Both the position numbers and the translations under genes were made by a program. The notes beneath the pieces are model-generated. The model saw nothing but the letters and a program-made list of their open reading frames with translations, had not been told where the DNA came from and did no database searches. 7,570 nucleotides of DNA, taken from Syntrophales bacterium (GTDB taxonomy: Bacteria; Desulfobacterota; Syntrophia; Syntrophales; UBA2192). Numbering within the stretch: the first letter of the stretch is position 1; the number at the start of each line of letters is the position of its first letter. Positions 1 through 6,195 of the stretch are shown here, piece after piece. Where the stretch lies: NCBI GenBank assembly GCA_025454095.1, contig JALOPC010000107.1:1-7570 (forward strand). The letters are read 5' to 3'.

Positions 1-273
1 ACAGGCGAAGCGCGGGTCGTGCGAGCCGGGCCTGAACTCGAGGAAGCTGTACTCCGCGGCCCCGTGGATCACGAAGGGGTCCTTCCGCATGATCTCCCGT
101 GCCTCGTCGATTCCCACGTTGGTAATGATGGCCCCTCCGACCCGCGGGTGCTGGGGGCCGGAGACGATGAACTTTTCCTGCTTGTAGTACTCGGCCAGGA
201 ATGCCCGGTGATCCGCCAGCAGGGAGTCGATGACCTCCAGGGGCTTTGTGTACGTGCTCGTGATGATGACCAT
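1..273 (-). CDS. YciI family protein (partial, runs off left edge)
   Basis: This open frame starts at an ATG (271-273) and stays open for 91 codons to the window edge, so the stop codon is not seen. A strong ribosome binding site, AAAGGAGG (279-286 on the minus strand), lies 5 nt upstream of the ATG and fixes the start. The protein begins MVIITSTYTKPLEVIDSLL and has the order typical of YciI-like (YCII domain) proteins: an N-terminal strand, 'DHRAFLAEYY' (21-30), 'GKF/ASGP'-like 'KFIVSGPQHPRVGG' (34-47), then 'DPFVIHGAAEYSFLEF' (65-80). Family members are small (about 95-100 aa) dimeric ferredoxin-like-fold proteins with a conserved His-Asp pair; H22 and D65 are the likely counterparts here. 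Their biochemical role is mostly unknown, so none is assigned. The gene follows the metal transporter on the same strand with a 128-nt gap and may be read from the same transcript. Confidence 0.85.
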   Translation of the reverse strand, partial: MVIITSTYTKPLEVIDSLLADHRAFLAEYYKQEKFIVSGPQHPRVGGAIITNVGIDEAREIMRKDPFVIHGAAEYSFLEFRPGSHDPRFAC

Positions 274-314
274 AACGGCCTCCTTTGGTAATAACGGTCC
301 GGCGAGGGTTCGTG

Positions 315-389
315 TCAGATCCCGTCCTGGATGTATTTGAACCCCAGCTTCATGGACAGCTCGGCCCGTAGATCGTTCCTGTCTTTCAC
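315..389 (-). CDS. Possible 24-codon small ORF, unassigned
   Basis: A GTG-started frame of 24 codons lies in the gap between the metal transporter and the YciI-like gene, in the same reading frame as the transporter and four codons after its TAG stop. The peptide ends 'MKLGFKYIQDGI' and has a mixed, protein-like composition (Lys, Asp, Glu, aromatic residues) rather than the Arg/Pro/Ala-rich look of random GC-rich frames. No ribosome binding site is visible before the GTG. An internal ATG at codon 13 would give only 12 residues. It could be a real small protein, a remnant of a longer gene or a lost C-terminal extension of the transporter, or chance. I do not recognise it. Confidence 0.2.
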   Translation of the reverse strand: MKDRNDLRAELSMKLGFKYIQDGI

Positions 390-401
390 GGCCCGCGCTG
401 C

Positions 402-1064
402 CTAATCGGGGCCGCATGTCCCGCAGCAACAGCTCTCGCCCGCCGCCTTTGCGAAAGCCTCCCGCCCCTCGCGATAGGAAATCGCGGCAATCACGACGGC
501 CCCGGCCGCGTCGATGCCCCCGATGCCCGTCAGTTCGTACCCCGCGCTTGCCGCGAGCAGGACCCAGGAGAGCCACAGGCAGACGCGGCTGCACTGCGCA
601 TCGGCCAGGATGGCCTCCGAACGGATTTGCCGCCCCACCCTCGTCTTGTAACGGATCAGGAGCCCCATGGCGGAAATGGAGATCAGGGCGATGACAATCC
701 CCCAGAATGTGGTCTCCGGCATCATGCCGCGATATACATTCAACGCGGCCGTGGCAATGAGCCCTGCCGAGAGGACGTAGAATGCGGACCCTGTAATGCG
801 CAGGGCGCTCCTTTCGAACCGGTCGGTACCGCTGGCAGGGTCTTTCCGGATGCGGCGGATCATGTGCCATACGCCGATGCCGGAGACCACTTCCACGAAG
901 GAATCCAGTCCGAAGCCCAGGAGGCTGAGGGCGTCGTCGTCGACACCGAAATAGACCGAGGCAGCGCCTTCCAGGATGTTGTACGCGATCGTCAGCACGG
1001 CCAGGATCGAGGCCAGTCCGTACAGGGATGCGTTATGCGCAGCGGGACTTTCCAAGGCGTTCAC
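402..1064 (-). CDS. Compact CDF-like cation transporter with Cys-type metal site
   Basis: An inner-membrane protein of 220 aa resembling the transmembrane domain of cation diffusion facilitators, which export divalent metal ions, usually by proton antiport. Six hydrophobic segments are visible near residues 16-36, 45-66, 90-110, 120-138, 155-175 and 180-197. The TM2 motif is 'LDSFVEV' with D54 and E58 where YiiP has Asp45/Asp49. The TM5 motif is 'ADAQCSRVC' with C158 and C162 where YiiP has His153/Asp157. The large cytoplasmic C-terminal domain of classic CDF proteins is absent and replaced by a short tail containing C212, C213, C214 and C217. The start is GTG (1062-1064), which overlaps the stop of the frameshifted cyclophilin frame; an in-frame TGA at 1086-1088 limits any upstream extension. 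There is no strong ribosome binding site and the TTG at codon 4 is an alternative start. The substrate cannot be read from sequence; thiol ligands suggest a soft metal (inference). Confidence 0.8.
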   Translation of the reverse strand: MNALESPAAHNASLYGLASILAVLTIAYNILEGAASVYFGVDDDALSLLGFGLDSFVEVVSGIGVWHMIRRIRKDPASGTDRFERSALRITGSAFYVLSAGLIATAALNVYRGMMPETTFWGIVIALISISAMGLLIRYKTRVGRQIRSEAILADAQCSRVCLWLSWVLLAASAGYELTGIGGIDAAGAVVIAAISYREGREAFAKAAGESCCCGTCGPD

Positions 1065-1627
1065 CCGGGCCCGGTTGCGGTTATTTCACCCGGATCGACT
1101 CGATGATCACGGGGCTGCGGGGACAATCCGAGGAAAAGGGTCCCTGCGCTCCCGTCGGCACGTTCGAGATGGCATCCACCACGGAAGACGGCGTAGCCGT
1201 AGTCGCGGGCGCCGTGGTTGAGCGGCGCGTTGTCGACGACGTTGATGAAGAACTGCGCCGTGGCGGAATCCACCACGGAGGTGCGCGCCATGGCCAGGGT
1301 GCCGCGTTCGTTCTTCAGGCCGTTGGCGGCTTCGTTCTTGATGGGCGGCCGGGTGGGCTTCTGGGCGTAGTAGCGGTTGAACCCCCCGCCCTGGATCATG
1401 AATTTGGCGATGACCCGGTGAAAGATCGTCCCGCTGTAAAAGCCGTCGTCGACGTACTTCAGGAAATTTTCGACCGTGATGGGCGACTTGTCCCGGTAAA
1501 GCACGGCCTCGATTTCGCCCTTGTTGGTCTTGATCACGACGGTCGGGTTTCCCTTGCCGGCGTCCTGCGCAAGCGCCGGGCCTGCGATCAAGGACAAAAC
1601 GAGCACGATCCACAGAATCTTCTTCAT
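1061..1627 (-). CDS. ppiA: Exported cyclophilin-type peptidyl-prolyl isomerase, frameshifted near the 3' end
   Basis: A PPIase of the cyclophilin family, which isomerises Xaa-Pro bonds to help folding, here outside the cytoplasm. The ATG at 1625-1627 is preceded by AAAGGAG (1635-1641) with 7 nt spacing; a GTG eight codons upstream is less likely. The signal peptide is [20 protein letters not shown] with cleavage after residue 20. Core motifs are present: '[15 protein letters not shown]' with the catalytic Arg, '[20 protein letters not shown]', and '[12 protein letters not shown]' ending at residue 148. Beyond that, the frame reads an unrelated 40-residue tail to a TGA at 1061. The expected C-terminus ([16 protein letters not shown]..., ending IIESIRVK) lies in another frame from 1182 down to a TAA at 1081-1083. 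The joint lacks about 8 residues of the usual 'GKVxxGMD' strand, so roughly 23 nt seem to be deleted. It is either a recent pseudogene or an assembly error. An intact copy would end at 1081, 16 nt before the transporter gene, which suggests an operon. Confidence 0.85.
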   Translation of the reverse strand: MKKILWIVLVLSLIAGPALAQDAGKGNPTVVIKTNKGEIEAVLYRDKSPITVENFLKYVDDGFYSGTIFHRVIAKFMIQGGGFNRYYAQKPTRPPIKNEAANGLKNERGTLAMARTSVVDSATAQFFINVVDNAPLNHGARDYGYAVFRGGCHLERADGSAGTLFLGLSPQPRDHRVDPGEITATGPG

Positions 1628-1667
1628 GCGGGGTCTCCTTTGCGTGCACAAAAAATTTTCAGGGGGA

Positions 1668-1696
1668 AGTGTAGAGGATGCCGGCCGGGATGTCCA
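1668..1696 (-). promoter_or_regulatory. Sigma-70-like promoter for the cyclophilin gene
   Basis: On the minus strand, TGGACA (1691-1696; 5 of 6 matches to the -35 consensus) is separated by exactly 17 nt from TACACT (1668-1673; 4 of 6 matches to the -10 consensus). Transcription would start near 1661, giving a leader of about 34 nt with the AAAGGAG site in it. Its position between the hairpin after the beta-propeller gene and the cyclophilin start fits an independent transcript for the cyclophilin and metal transporter. The match is by eye only. Confidence 0.5.
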
Positions 1697-1728
1697 GAGG
1701 GGAGTCGTGCGGCTGTCGGATTCGACCT

Positions 1729-1790
1729 GTCATCGGCAGGTCCTTCGGCACATGTCGGCGCATGCCGAGAAGGCAGAACCTGCCGATGAT
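1729..1790 (-). terminator. Large two-part stem-loop after the beta-propeller gene
   Basis: A perfect 12-bp outer stem pairs TCATCGGCAGGT (1730-1741) with ACCTGCCGATGA (1778-1789). Inside it, CCT plus TCGGCA (1742-1750) pairs with TGCCGA (1763-1768) and AGG (1771-1773) around a 2-nt bulge. The structure starts about 40 nt after the stop of the upstream minus-strand gene and ends before the cyclophilin promoter, the position expected of a transcript end. No T-run follows on the minus strand, so it is not a standard intrinsic terminator. It may be an mRNA 3' stabiliser, a rho-dependent end or a palindromic repeat element. Confidence 0.4.
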
Positions 1791-1831
1791 CTTCCGCGGA
1801 TCGGGGGGCAGAAAACCGGTCCCGCCCCTGG

Positions 1832-3100
1832 CTACTTCTCGACGGGGACGGAGAAATGCTTGAAATACAGATCGTCGTCGTTAACCCCTACGTTGTCGAT
1901 CATGATGAGATGGACCTGGCCCCGGATTCCCGGAGCCCCCGCGGCGTCGAGATCCCACACGGTCAACCCCTCGAGTTCCTCCATGTAGGTGGTGTTGGAA
2001 TGATGGTAGCTGACGTTGATCCAGCCCACGCGGATCCCGGTTTTCGGGTCGAACACGAAGATTCCCCCGCCACCCCCACGGTCCGAGGAGAGGTAGAGAA
2101 GCCCGCTCTTTCTGGAAAAAGCGCCGCCCTGCGCGCTGTTGACGCGGATCGGGGTCCCCTGTTCGTCGTAGAGCCGCAGCAGGTGGGAGTACCGCAATTC
2201 GAGCTTTCCGTTTTTGATCTCGCGGCGGTACACGAACAGGCCGCCATTGTCGTCCGAGTTGGAGGTGTAGAGAAGGCCGTCAGCCGGGTTGACGGCGCAC
2301 CAGGGTGCGTGCGTCTGGATTTTATCGTCGAGATTTCCCTCGGCGACGTAGTTCAGCATACCGGGCTCGAACACGACAATCTTGCAGGGCAGCTTCCCCT
2401 CGAGGGGGACGTAGAGATGACCGTCGTAGTAATCGAGATGCCCGAAGTGGTTGTAGCCCTCGTCCCGCAGGAATCGCGGGATGTCGATGTTCCAGATGCC
2501 CCGGGCTCGTTTTGCACTCGTCACCCCTTCGTTAAGGCTGTAGGTGACCGGGAATTTCCAGATCGTCTTGTTCTGCGCGATGTACCAGTTGCGGTCGTCG
2601 TGCGTCACTCCCTGGCATTCGTCGCTCCACCCGGGTTCCCGATCATGGGGGTGATCGCCGAGGAACGTGTACCGGAAGTTCCCCCACGCACGGCGCAAGG
2701 TCACAACCGACGTGCAAAGGTTTCCGTCCCCGTCGTAGATGACAACCTCCATGGTCTCCGTCGATTTGGGGGTTGCGCCCACGTGGGAAATCTCGAAATG
2801 GATGTTTTCCTGGAACGTGTGCAGGCCCTTGGGAACGCCTCCGGGAGTGCCCGCGGGACGGACGGCGAAGGACGAACTCTGGGTTGTCCGGTTCGGCACG
2901 TAGGCCCCGATGTGGCAGGCCTTCGGGTGCGATGGCGCGATGAAATACTGCACCTGGACCTTCACGTGGTTTTCGTCCACGTGGATGGGCCGGATGCCCT
3001 GGATCTGACAGGCAGTCTGCGCCGGGGCGGGTTGCGGGATCCCGGCGACAAGCAGGGCGGCCGCAAGAAACGACAGGACGGTCAACGATTTTCCGGTCAT
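1832..3100 (-). CDS. Exported beta-propeller-like protein, function unknown
   Basis: A 422-aa protein that starts at ATG 3098-3100, 6 nt after a near-perfect ribosome binding site AAAGGAGGT (3107-3115). A GTG six codons upstream is rejected because it overlaps that site. The signal peptide runs to about residue 27 (...PQPAPA|Q). The mature protein appears to have two parts: an N-terminal beta-rich region (about 28-140) and a C-terminal region (about 145-422) with propeller-like blades. Repeating motifs include 'GHLDYYDGHLYVPLEG', 'WCAVNPADGLLYTSN', 'GAFSRKSGLLYLSSDRGG' and 'LEGLTVWDLD', which resemble SMP-30/LVIVD-type or lactonase-like propellers. Six Cys (31, 62, 129, 162, 239, 268) could form three disulfides in the periplasm. 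I cannot assign a substrate. It lies 48 nt downstream of another exported protein and is probably cotranscribed with it. Confidence 0.8.
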   Translation of the reverse strand: MTGKSLTVLSFLAAALLVAGIPQPAPAQTACQIQGIRPIHVDENHVKVQVQYFIAPSHPKACHIGAYVPNRTTQSSSFAVRPAGTPGGVPKGLHTFQENIHFEISHVGATPKSTETMEVVIYDGDGNLCTSVVTLRRAWGNFRYTFLGDHPHDREPGWSDECQGVTHDDRNWYIAQNKTIWKFPVTYSLNEGVTSAKRARGIWNIDIPRFLRDEGYNHFGHLDYYDGHLYVPLEGKLPCKIVVFEPGMLNYVAEGNLDDKIQTHAPWCAVNPADGLLYTSNSDDNGGLFVYRREIKNGKLELRYSHLLRLYDEQGTPIRVNSAQGGAFSRKSGLLYLSSDRGGGGGIFVFDPKTGIRVGWINVSYHHSNTTYMEELEGLTVWDLDAAGAPGIRGQVHLIMIDNVGVNDDDLYFKHFSVPVEK

Positions 3101-3148
3101 TGCGGGACCTCCTTTCACGTTCTCGGGCGATTTCCCGCCACGAATCCG

Positions 3149-3652
3149 TCAGGGCGTGTTGATCCGGAAATGAAGGGTGGAGCAGCTCTGGCCCGTGCCC
3201 CCGAAGGGCATCGACCCTGATCCCTTCGCGGTGCCGGTCACCCCTGCCCAGCCGCCCGTTCCGTTCCGGAACTGGAATTCGACCTTGTTCCCCGCGCTCG
3301 TGACGTTGGCCATGATGGAGGCGCCCTTCTTGTCCTTGAAGCGGCAGACACCGCTGGCGAACGTGTAGGTCCCGGTCATCAGGGAGAGAGTCGCCACATG
3401 GCCGTTGCAGGAGTACTGGATCCCCTCCCATCGTTCGGGAAGCGGCGTCTGCGTGGCGCTGGTCAGCGTCCCGTTCTCGACGAAGCTGTGCACGGTGATG
3501 CCGGGGTCGTCGTTCAGGTCGGCGGAGTCAACCGCGGCCGTCCCGCAGCGCTTGGCCGTGAAGGTGAGGGTCCGCGCATCGGCGTCCTGGATGGTCACGG
3601 TCATGGCGAGAAGGCAAGCGACGATCGCGAGCAGGTACGATCCTCTCTTCAT
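3149..3652 (-). CDS. Small exported protein, unknown function
   Basis: A 167-aa protein starting at ATG 3650-3652, 5 nt after the ribosome binding site CAGGAGGT (3658-3665). The frame stays open further upstream, but that part is Pro/Arg/Cys-rich, contains no comparable site and looks non-coding. The N-terminus is a Sec signal peptide (MKRGSYLLAIVACLLAMTVT) with likely cleavage after ADA at residue 26. The mature part is rich in Thr, Ser, Gly and Val, as in small beta-barrel or beta-sandwich proteins. It has four Cys (36, 82, 103, 157), enough for two disulfides, and a Gly-rich segment 'GTGGWAGVTGTAKGSG' (131-146) that loosely recalls the allene-oxide-cyclase/dirigent barrel motif. That resemblance is weak and I would not name the protein from it. 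It is the first gene of a likely two-gene unit with the propeller-like protein 48 nt downstream. Confidence 0.75.
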   Translation of the reverse strand: MKRGSYLLAIVACLLAMTVTIQDADARTLTFTAKRCGTAAVDSADLNDDPGITVHSFVENGTLTSATQTPLPERWEGIQYSCNGHVATLSLMTGTYTFASGVCRFKDKKGASIMANVTSAGNKVEFQFRNGTGGWAGVTGTAKGSGSMPFGGTGQSCSTLHFRINTP

Positions 3653-3665
3653 GGCATACCTCCTG

Positions 3666-4116
3666 TTCGGTCGAAGGGTGATGCTGGGGAGTTGAGAGGG
3701 TTCGCGGCGGATCCGCGCCCGGGGTGGGAGCCCACCTGCGGACGGCCCCTTGCATCCGAAGGGGCCCGGGCTGAAGCAGCGGTGCATCGAACAGGAAACC
3801 GGCGTGTCCGGCGTCCGGGTGCACCGAGGGTTCAACCGTACATGAAAATCCGGCGGATTTCAATCCGCATTGCGTGGCCCCGTCATTCGTTGCGGGCCCG
3901 GGCGGTGGCGGCGGCGCGGTCCCTGCTCATTGTAAAGAAGCGCCATTCCATGCCCGTCGCGTGGATGCCGGGCTTCCGGTCCTGCCGCCGGCAGCAGTAC
4001 CCGCGGCCGCGGCGCTCGACCGCGGCGAAGGGGCGCTCCCTGGCGCAGAGGCTGCTGTTTCTTTCCGATCCGGCTATTCCGGAATGTTCATGGTTTTCCG
4101 GGCAATGACGGGGGGG
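3666..4116. other. Gene-free stretch between uup and the exported-protein pair
   Basis: About 450 nt with no gene I can support. Frames are open on both strands, but the products are Arg/Pro/Gly-rich and lack ribosome binding sites. The minus frame stays open for 77 codons past the uup stop (to a TGA at 3883-3885) without a usable start codon until a 22-codon ATG frame at 3951. Structures present are a perfect 8-bp hairpin GGCCCCTT (3744-3751)/AAGGGGCC (3759-3766), a 6-bp hairpin GGTGGG/CCCACC (3723-3736), and a short inverted repeat GCGGATT/AATCCGC (3853-3868). A weak promoter-like pair on the minus strand, TTGAAA (3858-3863) with 17 nt to TACGGT (3835-3840), could drive the exported-protein genes and would give a leader of about 175 nt holding both hairpins. 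Confidence 0.5.
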
Positions 4117-6012
4117 TTATTGTGCCGCCAGGCTTTCCAGTTCGTCCCAGCGCCCGTAGGCCCCGTCCAGTTCCTCTTCCAGTGCCTTCAGCCGGTCGTT
4201 GACGCGGTGAATCTCGCCTGTATTGCGGCCGGCGTAGAACGCCGGGGAGTTCAGCGTCTCCAGCAGGCGTTCCCTCTCCGCCTCCAGGGCCTCGATCTTC
4301 AGCGGCAGCTCCTGAAGCTCCCGGGCTTCCCGGTAGGACAGCTTCCGTTTTTCCTTCGGGGCCCTCTCCCTTTTCTGCTTCGGCTCGGCCGGTGCCGCCT
4401 TCGGCGGCTCGACCGGCGCCGTCCGCTGCCGGAGCCAGTCGTCATAGCCGCCCACGTACTCCTGCAGCCGCCCCCTGCCTTCGAAGACGATCGTCGAGGT
4501 CGCCACGTTGTTCAGAAAGGCGCGGTCGTGGCTGACCATGAGGATCGTGCCGCTGTATTCCAGCAGTCGCTCTTCGAGCAGTTCGAGCGTCTCCGTGTCG
4601 AGATCGTTGGTCGGCTCGTCCAGGACCAGGACGTTGGAGGGCAGGAGGAAGAGCTTGGCCAGCAGGAGGCGGTTGCGCTCGCCCCCCGACAGGGAGCTGA
4701 CCGGGGAAAGGATCCGGTCCGGCGGAAAGAGGAAATCCTGGAGGTAGCCCATGACATGCCGGGAGGCGCCGCCCACGACGATCATGTCATTGCCGTCGGC
4801 AAGGTTGTCCTTCAGGGTCCCGTCTGCATCGAGCTGGGCGCGCAGCTGGTCGAAGTAGGCGACGCGGACCCCGGTTCCCAGGCGGATCGAGCCCTGCTGC
4901 GGCGCGAGTTCCCCGAGGAGAATCCGCAGCAGCGTGGTCTTGCCGGAGCCGTTGGGCCCGATGATGCCCACCTTGTCGCCGCGGAGGATCGTGGTGGAAA
5001 ACCCTTCCACGATCCGGTTGTCCCCGAAGGCGAAGTGGACGTTTTGCGCCTCCACGACCAGCCGGCCGCTGCGTTCGGCCTCCTGGATCGACAGTCGGAC
5101 GTTGCCCGTCTGCTCCTGCCTGCCTGCCCGCTCCAGGCGCATCGTCTCGAGCGCCCGCACCCGTCCCTCGTTGCGGGTTCGGCGGGCCTTGATCCCCTGC
5201 CGGATCCACGTCTCCTCCCGGGCCAGCTTCCGGTCGAACTCCTGCCACTGTTTCTCCTGCGCCTCGAGCATGGCCTGGCGGCGTTCGAGGTACGTGCCGT
5301 AACCGCAGGGATACGAGACGAGCCGGCCCCGGTCGATCTCGACGATGCGCGTCGCCAGCCGCTGCAGGAACGCCCGGTCGTGGGTCACGAGCATGAGGGT
5401 CTTCTCGAACTGCAGGAGGAAGTCCTCGAGCCACAGGATGGCGTCGAGGTCCAGGTGGTTCGTGGGCTCGTCGAGGAGCAGCAGGTCCGGGTCGCTCACG
5501 AGGGCCTTGGCCAGGAAGACCCGGCGCTTCATCCCCGCCGACAGGAGCCGGAATTCCGCGCCCCCGTCCAATCCGGTCCGGGTGAGCACCGTTTCGACCC
5601 GCTGATGGTGATGCCAGGCCCCGGACGTCTCCAGCCGGTGCTGGACCTGTTCGAGCTTTTTCAGCAGGCCCGCGTCGCCGCTGCGGGACATCTGCAGGGT
5701 GAGATCGTGGTAGTCCCGGAGCATCTCCAGGTGTTCAAGGCCTCCGGAGGCGACGACATCGTAGATCGTCCCGGGCAGCTCGTCGGGCACGTCCTGGGGC
5801 AGCATGGCGATCCGGACCTCGCCGTTGCGGGTGATTTCGCCGGCATCGGGGGTCACTTCCCCCGTCAGCAATTTCATGAGCGTCGACTTGCCGGAGCCGT
5901 TCCGGCCCAGAAGCCCGATCCTCTCGCCCGCTTCGATCTGGAGCGTCGCGGCGTCCAGCAGCCGCGGGCCGCCGAAGCTGACCGAAACCTCGTGGATCCA
6001 GATGAGTCCCAT
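4117..6012 (-). CDS. uup: ABC-F ATPase, Uup type
   Basis: A soluble 631-aa protein with two ABC ATPase domains and no membrane segments. It aligns by eye along its length with E. coli Uup (635 aa), an ABC-F protein that acts on ribosomes and is linked to precise transposon excision. Domain 1 has Walker A GRNGSGKST (36-44), signature LSAGM (157-161), Walker B LLLLDEP (177-183) and switch His211. The linker carries 'EFDRKLAREETWIRQGIKAR' (258-277), then RRTRNEGRVRAL, which is diagnostic of Uup. Domain 2 has Walker A GPNGSGKTT (352-360), signature LSGGE (441-445), Walker B VLVLDEP (461-467) and His495. A charged linker (530-555) leads to the C-terminal coiled coil (about 556-631) typical of Uup. 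The ATG matches the Uup N-terminus (MGLIWIHEVSVSF) although only a weak AGG precedes it. The first signature has Ala in place of the usual second-position Gly. Confidence 0.95.
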   Translation of the reverse strand: MGLIWIHEVSVSFGGPRLLDAATLQIEAGERIGLLGRNGSGKSTLMKLLTGEVTPDAGEITRNGEVRIAMLPQDVPDELPGTIYDVVASGGLEHLEMLRDYHDLTLQMSRSGDAGLLKKLEQVQHRLETSGAWHHHQRVETVLTRTGLDGGAEFRLLSAGMKRRVFLAKALVSDPDLLLLDEPTNHLDLDAILWLEDFLLQFEKTLMLVTHDRAFLQRLATRIVEIDRGRLVSYPCGYGTYLERRQAMLEAQEKQWQEFDRKLAREETWIRQGIKARRTRNEGRVRALETMRLERAGRQEQTGNVRLSIQEAERSGRLVVEAQNVHFAFGDNRIVEGFSTTILRGDKVGIIGPNGSGKTTLLRILLGELAPQQGSIRLGTGVRVAYFDQLRAQLDADGTLKDNLADGNDMIVVGGASRHVMGYLQDFLFPPDRILSPVSSLSGGERNRLLLAKLFLLPSNVLVLDEPTNDLDTETLELLEERLLEYSGTILMVSHDRAFLNNVATSTIVFEGRGRLQEYVGGYDDWLRQRTAPVEPPKAAPAEPKQKRERAPKEKRKLSYREARELQELPLKIEALEAERERLLETLNSPAFYAGRNTGEIHRVNDRLKALEEELDGAYGRWDELESLAAQ

Positions 6013-6069
6013 GTCGTCGAACCTGTGTGTGCTCGTTTCCGCCCAGGGCGCGCCGCCCAGCCGGGTCCC

Positions 6070-6095
6070 GCGGGGGTGTCCCGGAGGCCCCCCGC
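6070..6095 (-). repeat. GC hairpin in the presumed uup leader
   Basis: GCGGGGG (6070-6076) and CCCCCGC (6089-6095) form a 7-bp stem with a 12-nt loop about 60 nt upstream of the uup start. No T-run follows on either strand. It may be an mRNA leader structure or chance in a very GC-rich stretch. Confidence 0.3.
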
Positions 6096-6130
6096 CCTCT
6101 GCCTACCGGCAACGCGCGATTTTGTAAAGG

Positions 6131-6183
6131 ATAAGTTATTTTTAAAAAAAACCCTTGCATTCCCCGAAAAGATCCTGTAAAGT
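6131..6183 (+). promoter_or_regulatory. Promoter of the cold shock gene with AT-rich upstream element
   Basis: TTGCAT (6155-6160) and TAAAGT (6178-6183) are spaced by exactly 17 nt, a good sigma-70-like pair (4 of 6 matches each). Immediately upstream, 6131-6151 is almost pure A/T, unlike its GC-rich surroundings, and would act as an UP element as in other strongly expressed csp genes. Transcription would start near 6190. The heptamer TGTAAAG occurs at 6123-6129 and again across the -10 box at 6176-6182. The divergent uup gene probably has its own promoter in the same AT-rich tract. Confidence 0.55.
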
Positions 6184-6195
6184 CCCTTTCACTTG

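Noticed and set aside
1028..1789. A 253-codon plus-strand frame over the cyclophilin
   Set aside because: Antisense shadow of a recognisable cyclophilin; no motif or ribosome binding site.
1856..3220. A 454-codon plus-strand frame antisense to the beta-propeller gene
   Set aside because: No ribosome binding site or recognisable motif; the minus-strand gene has a signal peptide, a near-perfect ribosome binding site and propeller motifs.
3653..3835. N-terminal extension of the small exported protein to 228 aa
   Set aside because: The signal peptide and ribosome binding site place the start at 3652. An extension would bury the signal peptide behind 61 Pro/Arg/Cys-rich residues.
3398..4108. A 236-codon plus-strand frame covering the gap before uup
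   Set aside because: It overlaps the exported small protein antisense, and the part in the gap is Arg-rich with no supported start.
3874..6180. A 768-codon open frame on the plus strand, antisense to uup
   Set aside because: It mirrors the uup codon structure in GC-rich DNA, has low-complexity Pro/Leu/Arg/Gly/Val composition and no family motif. The uup frame has full-length family identity.
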